A DNA stretch of 64,000 nt from Zonotrichia leucophrys gambelii (taxonomy: Eukaryota; Chordata; Aves; Passeriformes; Passerellidae), in contig NW_026992301.1 in NCBI RefSeq assembly GCF_028769735.1, positions 97,001 to 161,000 on the forward strand, given 5' to 3'. Shown here piece after piece: positions 1 through 16,100 of this stretch. How positions within the stretch are numbered: position 1 is the first letter of the stretch; each line of letters begins with the position of its first letter. The notes beneath the pieces were generated by a model. It saw only the letters and a list, made by a program, of their open reading frames with translations, made no database searches and was not told the DNA's origin. A program made the position numbers and the translations under genes.

Positions 1-5060
<5,060 letters not shown>

Positions 5061-5084
5061 GGATTTGAGGGAGAAACCTCGCAA

Positions 5085-5290
5085 TGTCACCCCAAAACAT
5101 CCCAGTGTCCCCAAAAAGGATCCCAGTGTCCTCCAAAACATCCCAGTGTCCCCCTAAAGGGTCCCAGTGTCCCCAAAAAGGATCCCAGTGTCCCTCAAAA
5201 CATCCCAGTGTCCCCAAAAAGGATCTCGGTGTTCCCTCAAAGGATCCCAGTGTCCCCCAGTGTCCCCAGAGTCCCCGGCCGCCCCCTGCC
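5085..5290. repeat. minisatellite, TCCCAGTGTCCCCAAAAAGGA units
   Basis: About ten 20-22 base units (ATCCCAGTGTCCCC with AAAAAGG or CTCAAAACA spacers) lie between the RACK1 promoter and the B30.2 gene. The open frames across it are repeat translations. Confidence 0.9.
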
Positions 5291-5309
5291 CTCACCGCAG
5301 GCCCGGACC

Positions 5310-5395
5310 CCATTTCGGATCCCCATTTAGGATCCCAATTTAGGATCCCCATTTACGATCCCAATTTAGGATCCCGTTTAGGATCCAATTCCCTC
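5310..5395. repeat. short tandem GGATCCCAATTTA repeat
   Basis: Six or so units of GGATCCCCATTTA or GGATCCCAATTTA. From 5395 to 5700 I see only GC-rich unique sequence without a recognisable exon. Confidence 0.8.
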
Positions 5396-5699
5396 CGTGC
5401 CCATTTTGGGATCCTCCTCCCAGTCCAATTTGGGAACTGGGCCCAGTTCCAGCTCAGCTGTCGCGGCTCCTCCGAGGCTCCGGGCCCCAAAACCCGGCCC
5501 AAAGCCCCAAAATTCCACCCCAAACCCTGCTCTGGGTGAGTGCTGACCCAAATTTGGGGATGATTTGGGGATTTTGGGGAGGATTCCCAAAAATGGGAAT
5601 TCTGGAGGTGCCTTGGGGACGGGGCGGGAACTCGATCCGGGCCCAGCCCCGCGGGGCCTTGGGGGCCTCCAGGAATCCCATTTGTGAAAAACGCTGATT

Positions 5700-6115
5700 G
5701 CTGGGTTTGGGATTTTAGAGGTTTAATAGTAATGAAATGGTCACTAAAATACTACTATAAAATGATACAGTATAATGATTAAGTATATAGTAAATATATA
5801 ACTGAGTGTATAGTAAATATATAGTTAAGTTGGTATGTAATATAGTTAATTATATATTTATAGTAAACATATAATTAAGTCAGTATATAATACAGAAATC
5901 TAGCGCGACAAAGTCTAGTATAACGTAAAATAATGTAATATGATGTAATATGATGTGATGTGATATGATGTAATATAATTTAAATTAATGTAATGTAAAT
6001 TAATGTAATGTAATGTAAGGTAGTGTAATGTAATGTAATGTAATGTAATATAATATAACATAATATAATATAATATAATATAATATAATTCGTGTAATAA
6101 TAATTTAGATAATTT
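5700..6115. repeat. AT-rich low-complexity block with TAATG pentamers
   Basis: AT-rich sequence dominated by TATAGTAAATATA and then (TAATG)n and (TAATA)n from about 5930. It separates the RACK1 promoter from the first exon of the B30.2 gene. No Ig-domain exon is visible here. Confidence 0.85.
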
Positions 6116-6380
6116 GGATTAGGACAATATCAGACAATAAAAACAAAGAGTTATGGACACTCCGGGTACCTTTTTCTGGGCAAAAATGAGCACTAAAATG
6201 GGCACAAAATATTGTGGGGAAATTGGGAAATCCTGAGGAAATTGGAAAATTCCTCCCCCGGGCTGGAACGTTCCCAAAATTCCCAGATTTCCCTGGAAAA
6301 CCCATTCCTGACCCAATTCTGGCCTTTTTTCCCCAGGCTGAGGGAGCCCGGAGCCGAGGCTGGCTGCGAGCGGCGCCGGG

Positions 6381-9300
6381 ATGGAGACGGGTGAGTGGAA
6401 ACCGATTTTTTTGGGGTGCAAATGGATTTTTTTTTTTTGAGTGGTAATGGATATTTTGGGGTGAAAACTGATTTTTTCGGGGGGTGCAAATGGATTTTTT
6501 TGGGGTGGAAATGGATTTTTTTTGGGGTGGAAATGGATTTTTTTGGGGGGTAGAAAAAAATAGCCCAGAATATTCAGATTTAATTGAGCTGGGCTTTAAT
6601 TCCCTCAAACTGACCCCGTTTGTTCCTTTTTTTCCTTTTCCAGGGGAAAATGCAGCTCTGGGTGAGAGATTTTCCTCTTTTCCCCCTGGAATGTTCCAGA
6701 ACATTGTGTTCAATCAACCCCCATTTATTCCACCCTTATTCCCCTTTTTTTTCCCCTTTTTTTTTCCCTTTTTTCCACCCTTTTCCCCTTTATTTTCCCC
6801 ATTTTTTCCCCACTTTCCCCCATTTATTTCCCCTTTATTTTCTTTCTTTATTTCCCACCTTTATTTCCCCCTTTTTCCCCTTTATTTTCCCCGTTTTTAC
6901 CTCTTTTTTCCCATTTATTTACCATTTATTTTCACCCCTTTTCCCCCACTTTATTTTCCCCCTTTTCCCCCTTTCCCCCATTTATTTCCCATTTATTTTC
7001 TCCTTTATTCTGACTTTTTATTTTCACCCTTTTTCTCCTTTTTCCCTTTTATTTTTCCCCCTTTTCCCACTTTTATTTTCCTATTTTTCCCTCCTTTTTT
7101 TCTCTTTTCCCCCTTTATTTTCTCCCTTTTTTCCCTTTTATTTTTCCTCTTTATTTTCCCCTTTTTTCCCCATTTTCTGATTTCCTTTCCCCCTCTCTCC
7201 CTTCCAGAGGAGCGGGACAGGAGGATCAGTGAGTTCCTTTTCCTTTTCCTTTTTTTTCATTAAAAATTTGAATTCCAACATTTTCCATCCGTTTTGGGGT
7301 CCCCGGGAGGTTTTTGGGGCTGCTCCTGAAAAATTTGGGATTTTGGGGCCCTGGGGACGGATCCAGACCTAAAAAAACTCCAAATAATTTGAATTTTCTT
7401 TTTTTTTATTTTTTTCCTTCCAGGCAAACTCACCTCGGACCTGGGTAAGGAATTTCGTGGATTAAAATGAGGGATTTGGCCTCAAAATGAAAGATTTGCC
7501 GTTAAAATTATCAATTTCTCCCTAAAATGAACAATTTGAGCCTTAAATGGGAACTTTTACCCCAAATTTGTGCTTAAAATGGGAATTTTCCCATTGAAAT
7601 TAAAATCGAGGCCTCAGTCATACAAATCACGGCTAAAAAAATTAAAATTAGAAAATTTTGTGCATTTTTAGGTGGTTTTAGGGCTGGTTTTTCCTTAATA
7701 AACCCGATTTTTAGGATTGCAGGGGGGGTGTTAAATAAAAATAAAAATAAAAATAAAAATAAAAATAAAAATAAAAATAAAAATGAAATTTAAAATTCCC
7801 TCAAACTGGAGGGAGGGAAGATTTGGGGATTTTTTTTTTTTTTTGGATTTTTTTCATATTTATTATATCCAGGGATTTGGGGTGAATTGAGGCTGTTTTT
7901 TATTTTTCTTTCCTGTTTTTTATTTTTCTTTCATTGTTTTTAGGTGAATCCAGCGCCAAACTCAGTCAGTCCAAGGCCAAAATCCTCATTTTAAAGGAAA
8001 TTTTGGGGGGAAAAATCCCAATTCCTGGGACCGCCTCGGAACCATCACAAAATGAAGGAATTTTCTCATAATTCTCCTTTTCCTGCTTTTTTCCCCTTTT
8101 TTTTCCTCTTCCTCCCAGAGGAGCGCGACCGGAAAATCAGTGAGTGCCCTTCCCTGCTGCTTTTGGGCTAAAAACCTCAATTTTTGGGGCAAAACTTTAT
8201 CGGGGCCTGGGGGAAATAGGAAATAAATCAAATTATCTCCCCCAGTTTTCCTCCAATTTTCCCCAAATCTCCCCCAAATTCCACACAATTTTCCCCTCAA
8301 TTTCCCCTGAATTTTCCCCAAATTTCACCTGAATTTCTCCCTGTATTTCCCAAAATTTCCCCCAAATTTCGCCCAAATTTCTGCATTTCCCACAGAGAAA
8401 AAAACCCCAAAAACCCCCAAATTTCCTTTTTTTCCTCCCCAGCCAAGCTCGCTGCTGAGATCCGTGAGTTTTCTGAAATCTTTTCCTCCTTCCCCGATGG
8501 TTTTGGGCTCAAAGTGCCCAATTTTGGGTCAATTCCTGGATTAATTCCCATTTTCCCTCATCCCACAGGAAGGCTGACGGCGCTGCTGGGTATGGAAATT
8601 TAATTAATATTTTTGGGGGGTTTGTGGGTGTTTTATTAATTATTAATTAGTGCTGTTGTTTAATAAAGTTAGAAATAAAATTATTTCTTTTATTTATTTT
8701 TATTTATTCTTATTGTTATTTCATTTATTTTATTTATTGATTATTAATTTTATTTCTTTTATTTATTTTTTATTTTAATTTATTAATTTTTATATTATTT
8801 ATTTTATTTCTTGGTTTGTTTTAATTTTATTTTTGTTTATGTAATTTTTTTTTATTTATTTTTTTTTTTATTTTTTTTTTTTTTATTTATTGAAAACCCA
8901 GTAAATCTTAGGGAATGTCAGGAATGGAAAATGTGTGAAAATTACAAATATTGACCAGGAAAATTTGGAACAAGAAACTAGACAATAAGAAAAATTAGAT
9001 TTGGTGATCAAACAATAAATAAAAATGACAGGAAGTTGGAAATTCCCTTTACTGGGAGGAAAATTGGGAATTTTTGGAGATTTTGTGGCTTTGAGGCGGG
9101 GGGAGGTGGAGCAAAGCCCAAAAATGCTGAATTTTGGTGCTTTTATGGTAATTTTTGCTGATTTTTGGTGCTTTTCCCACAGCTGAGCGTGACTCCGGGC
9201 TCCGTAAGTGCCAAAATTCCCCAAAATTCCCCAATTCCCCAGAATTTCCTCCCCTGCAGCTCCCCAGCCCCAATTCCTCCTCTTTTTTTTTTATAATTTA

Positions 9301-12300
9301 TAAAATTCTATAAATTCATACATTTTATCAATTTTAATTCTATTAAAATCACAATCTTTGAAATCATTATTGTGGCTGTATCAATAATATTTTGACCGTA
9401 TTAATTATTAAAATTCATTATATCCACACTTAAAATTTAATATATTCCTTCTTATGAATATTTATGGAAATATTGTGAAAAATTGATTATACTAAAATAA
9501 ACTATATTAATTTTTATATTTAATTTTCAGTCAGACTCAATTCTATAACTGCAATTTTTTCACTTTATTTCTGTTTTTAGGGAAGCTCCGAGCAGAGCTG
9601 GGTGAGTTTTGGGCAAAATGGGGAAAAGGAGCCAAAACACCAAATTTTGAGGGTTTTTTATTTTGGTTTTTTTTTAATTTGGATTTTAAATTTTAATTTT
9701 TTTCCCCTCAGCCAAGTGCGACGCCACCATCCGTGAGTGCCCCAGGGAACGGGGGGGAGCTGGGATTTGGGGCAAAACCTCCAATTTCAGAGAGTTTGGG
9801 GCAAAACCTCGAATTTCAGAGAGTTTGGGGGAAATCCCTTAATTCCAGACAATTTGGGGGAATTTAGGAGAAAATTCCTTAATTTCACTGGATTTTAGGG
9901 TAAAATCCCCGAATGTCACAGATTTTGGGGAAAAACACTCTGAATTCTGCAGAATTTGGGGTGAAAGCCCTTAATTCCAGAGGGTTTGGGGAAAAATATC
10001 CCTGAATTTCACAGAATTTGGGGAAAAAATATCCTAAAATTCCACAGAATTTGGGGGAAAATCCCCAGGATTGCAGGGCTGGGGGGGCTGAGCTTGAATT
10101 TGGGGAAAAAAAGGGGAAGAAAAGGGGAAGAAAAGGAAAAAAAATGAGGGAAAAAAAGGGAAGAAAGGGGGGAAATGGGGAAAAGAGGAAAATGAGAAAG
10201 AAAAGGGGAAAAAAGGGGGAAAAGGGGAAAAAAGGGTAAAAAATAAAAAGGGAAAAACGGGGAATGAAGATGTGGCCCCGAATTTGGGGGAATTCACGGC
10301 GTTTTTGGTTCCAGGGATCTTCACGGTGGAGCTCGGTGAGTCCCGGCCTGCCCCCCGTTAATTACAGTTCATTAATTAATAATTCATTAATTAATGATTC
10401 GTTCATGAATCCTGAATGACCCAACCCCACCCTTCCCCCAGGGGAGCGGCACACGAAAATCGGTGAGTTTGGGGTTTCTGCCCCAAAAATCCCCCATGGA
10501 ACCCCCAGGGCTGGGGAAATTTGGGTCAAAATTCCCTTTTTTGCATTTCCAGGGGAACTCACGGCTGATGTGGGTGAGCAGATCCTGGAAATCCTCGTTT
10601 GGGGGGAAATTGGGGAATTATTGTCATTCTTATTTTTATTTTTTTTTTTTTTTTTTTATTTTTATTTTTAAATTATTTTTATTTTTATGTTTCTTTTTAC
10701 TTTTGTATTTTTAGTGCTAATTTATTTATTAGGTTTTTATTTTCATTTCTATTTGTATTTAATTTTTATTTTTGTTTTTATTTTATTTATATTTTATATT
10801 TTATTTCTATTTTTTCTTTTTTTTTTGCTTCTATCTATATTTCTATTTTGATTTCTATCTTTATTTCAATTTTAAATTTTATTTCTATTTTTATTTATTT
10901 ATTTTTATTTCTATTTTATTTTTATTTTTATTTTATTATTTTATTTTATTATTTCTATTTTATTTTATTTATTATTTTTTAATTCTATTTTATTTTATTT
11001 CTATTTTATTTTATTATTATCTATCTATTTTATTATTTATCTCTATTTCTATTTCTATTATTTTTAATTACCATCAATTTCCTCTTTTCCCATTTCCAGA
11101 GGTCTTCAGTAAAAAGATTCGTAAGTGCAGAATTTCCCATTCCAGGATGGAACAATTGTTACCAATTCCAGAATAATTCCCATTTTATCCCAACTCTGAA
11201 ATTCCCTTTTTTCCCATTTTTCCCTTTTTTCCCTTTTTCCCCCCAGAGCAGCACGAGGCCGAGCTGGGTGAGGATTTTTTCTCCTTTTTTTGGGGCATTT
11301 TTCACCAAAATCGGGGAGGTTTGGGGGGAAAATTCGGGTTTTTCTTTGGTTTGGAGGGGCAAAACCTGAAATAAATACAAAATGTTTAATATTAAAATAG
11401 TAAGGTGAAAACCTGAAATAATACAGCGCATCATAAATATAAACTGGTAATATTCAGACATAGCTGTAATTAATTATAATTATGATTATAATTGTAATTA
11501 TAATTTAATTATAATAATAAATTTAATTCTAAATAATGATAATTAAAGTTAATAATTATAATTATTATTTTTAATTTAGAGGCCCGGGACACCCAGATCC
11601 GTGAGTACTCAGGAGCAGCTCCTGGATTTTTAAGATTTTTAGGGATGAGGGAATTAGAAGGAAAATTATTTAAATTATTTTTTAGATTTTTCCTTTTTAG
11701 CAATTATTTATGGTTTTTCATTTTCCAATAGTTAATTCTAATGCTGTTGGATTTTTTCAATTTTTTCAAGAATTGTTTCAATCTTGGGCGTTTTTAAATT
11801 AATATTTATTTTAATTTTTTTTTTACTTCTTTAGGGGAAAATGAAGCTGAGATCAGTAAGTCATATTTATATTTATATTTATATTTATATTTATATTTAT
11901 ATTTATATTTATATTTATATTTATATTTACATTTATATTAATAAAATATTTAATTTAAAATTTCATTGTATTTATAGTTATGCTTATTAATTATATTCAT
12001 ATATGTATGTATGTATTTTTTATATTTATATTATTTATATTATTTATATTTATATTTATATTTTTTATTTATATTTATATTTATACTTTTATATTTATAT
12101 TAGCTACATTATTGATAATTTATATTTACATTTATATTTGTATTTATATTCTATACCAACAAAACCAATTTATATTTATAAACCTACAATTACTAAAACC
12201 ATCCATATATTGAAAGATATTAAAAAATTAGTGGTTTTTTATTATTTTAATTTTTAATTTCTAATCTTTTAATTAATTTCCCTCTGCTCCCCCCAGGGCA

Positions 12301-13140
12301 CCTGAAGGAGCTGCTGGGTGAGTTCCAATTAATTAAAGTGCAGAAAAATCTTAATTAAAGGGAAATTTGGGGAAAATTATGGGTGGAAAATATTCATGGA
12401 GGTGGGAGGGAAATCTTGGAGGAAAAATGGGAATAATGGGAAAAATTGTTAATAATGTTGAAATAATAATTAATGGTAATAATTAATTAATTCACGGTGC
12501 TAATGAGGCAATAATTTCATTTTTTGTGCAGAGGAGAAGGAATCGGCAGCACGTAAGTTCTGGAAAAGGGGAATTCTCTCCCCAAAATTGTCTGATTTAA
12601 TTGGGAACTAATTTATAAATCTGATTTAATTGGGAATTAACAATTAACACCCTTTTTGGGGTCTCATTTGTGGGCCCCAAAAAAACCTCATTTTTGGGGC
12701 ACAACTCCCCATTTCTAAACACAAAATGTACCTCAATTTGGAATATCCTGAATGAAAAAATTAAAATTATCTTGAATTAAAAAATTAAATTATCATGAAT
12801 TAAAATTAAATTTTCCTGAATTAAATATGAAAATTGAAGTTTTTGGAGTTAAGGGGTGTAAATAATTTTTTTATTTTCCTGACTAAACTTTCAGGAGCTG
12901 AGGATTTTATCCCAATTTTAATCCTTTTCCCTTCATTTCCAGGAGAGCAGGACGCTGTGATCCGTGAGTGCCGCTGGATTTTGGGGGCAATCCCTGGGAT
13001 TTTGGGAATTCACAATTGTGGTGTCACTGCCGCCACCTGGGCTCGGAATTCTGGGCAAAAAAATCCAAAAAATAATTAAATTATGTTTAAAAAAATGGGA
13101 ATTAAGAAGGATGAAGTCTCTACCTGGCTATGGGGATTTT

Positions 13141-13178
<38 letters not shown>

Positions 13179-16100
13179 TCCTTTGGGAAGGGAAAACATG
13201 AATTCCAAATAATTGAATTTTCCTCTTTTTAAGGAAAACTGAGGGAGGAGCTCGGTGAGTGATTTTTGTTCTCTTTCCAAAAAGGATTTTGGGCATTTTG
13301 GGGTTTTTTCATCATTAACTTTGGGAATTTGGGTTTTACCTTTTTTTCCTGTTTTTATTTTGCAGAGGCGCAGAAGGACGGGGACGTTGGTGCGTGGGGT
13401 TCTCTGAAATTTGGGGAATTTTATGGAATTTTATGGAATTTTATGGAATTTTACGGAATTTTACGGAATTTTACAGAATTCAGAGTTGCTGTGATCACAT
13501 AATTAACATTATCTCTATTTTTTTATAACATCATTTACATGTTTCTATAACATTTTCTGTACAATATTTTTTATAACATATTTATAGAATGTTAAGAATT
13601 TTTTGGAACTTTTAATCACTGTCTTTGTGCCCGTATGGATTTTATTTTATTTTATTTTATTTTATTTTATTTTATTTTATTTTATTTTATTTTATTTTAT
13701 TTTATTTTATTTTATTTTATTTTTTTCCCAACCCCCAAAATTCCTTGGATTTTGACTTTTTTCAGATGAATCCCCTGAGGAAATGGAGGAAGAGGAGGAA
13801 ATAGAGGAGGAAGAGGAGGAAGAAGAGGAAAAAGGGGAAATTGAGGAAATAGAGGAAGAGGAAAAAGGGGAAATTGAGGAAATAGAGGAAGAGGAAAATG
13901 AGGAGGAAAAGGAAAAAGAGGAAAAAAAGGAGGAAGAGGAGGAAGAGGAAGCAGCAGAACCGGGTGAGTCGTTCCCTTCCCCAGCCCCAAATTTTCTCTT
14001 TTTTCCCCCATTTTCCTGCTGATTTTTGGGCCAAAATTGGGTGCAATAAATGGTGGCAAAATTCCCCAAAAATCCCCAAATCCCCGGAATTCCCAGAGCC
14101 CCATGGAAATTCCTGATTTTTGTCTCTTTCCAGGTAAAATAACAGAAGAAGCTGGTAAGGAATTGTTGAATTTTCCTTTTTAACTACTGAAAAAACAAAA
14201 ACAACTCCTTTTTTTGACCTTTTTCCAAGGTTTTTTCATGGGCAGAAATCAATCGTAAAGATAATAGTGATTAAAAAAAAGTCAAAGGAAAATAAAAACT
14301 AACATTCTAAAATTAATGATAATGATGATGATGATGATGATGATAATAATAATAATAAAAATAATAACGTAAATATAAAATGAAAATAGAAATAATAATC
14401 ATAACCATAATCTAAAATAAAATAAAAGTCAAAATAAAAATAAACTACTACTACTACTGATGATAATAATAATAATAATAGCAATAATACAGAACCCATG
14501 AGATAAGTTTAAATTATTTTAAATTATTTTTAATTATTTTATTTCTGTTTTTTCCTTCCCCATTTCCAGGAGAAGTCGACAAAAACCTCGGTGGGTTCAG
14601 TTCCCATTTCTGGGCTGGAGCTGAAGGAAAAATCCCCCAAATTTACCCCAAATTTACCCCAAATTTCCCTTTGGTTTCCAGAGGAGCTCAGGGCGGCGCT
14701 GGGTGAGTCCAGAATTCCAAAATTTGGCCAAATCTTGGGGTGGGGGAGGATTTAAATCTGGGGTTTTGATTTAAAAATTGGCATTTTCAGTTAAAATTTG
14801 GGGGTTGGCTTTAAAAATTCCTTATTTTCATTTAAACGTCAGGATTTCTAATAAAAAATTGGGATTTGGGTTAGAAAATTATCCAATTATTTTCCAATAA
14901 TAATCCAAATTATTTTTATTTGAAATCTGAGATTTTAACTCAAAGCAGAGTTTTTATTTCTGGCTCTGACCCTGTTATTTCCCCCCAGAATGGGGAATTT
15001 TTTTCCTGTGATAATTTGAATTTTCCCCCCAGGAGGGGGAATTATTTCCTGTGATAATTTGAATTTTCCCCCAGAATGGGAATTTTTTCAGTGATAATTT
15101 GAATTTTCCCCCCAGAATGGGAATTTTTTTCCTGTGATAATTGAATTTTCCCCCAGAATGGAATTTTTCAGTGATAATTTGAATTTTCCCCCCAGAATGG
15201 GGAATTTTTTTCCTGTGATAATTTGAATTTTCCCCCCAGGAATGGGAATTATTTCCTGTGATAATTTGAATTTTCCCCCCAGAAGGGGGAATTTTTTTCC
15301 TGTGATAATTTGAATTTTCCCCCCAGAATGGGGAATTTTTTTCCTGTGATAATTTGAATTTTCCCCCCAGAATGGGAATTTTTTTCCTGTGATAATTTGA
15401 ATTTTCTCCCTTTTTTCCCCATTTCAGGAGCCCGGGACAGCAGGATCGGTGCGTGAGCCCCTCCCCTACCCTGAAACTCCGGGAATTTGGGGATTTGGGC
15501 CCATTCTGGTCCCAGACCCCAGGAAATTGAGCACTTTTGGGTTTTTCTCCTCAAAGTGGAGCTCTCGGAGGCGCTCGGTGAGGGAAACTTGGGGAAATGG
15601 ATCAGATTTGTGTTATTGTTCATAATATAAATATTTATTAATAATTATGTCATTTATAACGTTATTAATTATAAATAGTAATGTAATTACTGCATTCTAG
15701 CCATTGTTGTTTTTGTGGTTTATAAATATAAAAGCTGTTATTTCTCTGTTTTATTAAAATATTGCATATACATACATATATATGTGTGTGTATATATGTA
15801 TGTAAGTATTTCTATACAGATATATATATATATATAAAATATATTTACTACATAGCATATATTTTATTATGGTAATTATATAATATATAATTGTATTTAG
15901 TTACAGTTATGTGTAGTTTCTATTAATAATATAATTATATATAATTCTACATAGTCTACGTTCATTTTATATCCATAATTAATTCTGTGACATATGTAAT
16001 ATAATATAGATTATACACAATATATATTTCTAATAGATATAAAATATTATATATATTTAGATTTCGTATTTTCTAAATTTTATTTAGGTATTGGTACACT

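Noticed and set aside
10620..11176. F/Y/I-rich open frames resembling membrane proteins
   Set aside because: They are translations of (ATTTTT)n intron sequence between two heptad exons.
14985..15412. Further heptad exons in the nine-fold CCCCCCAG repeat
   Set aside because: After each AG the sequence reads AATGGGAATTTTT with no heptad codons and no GT donor at 21 bases.
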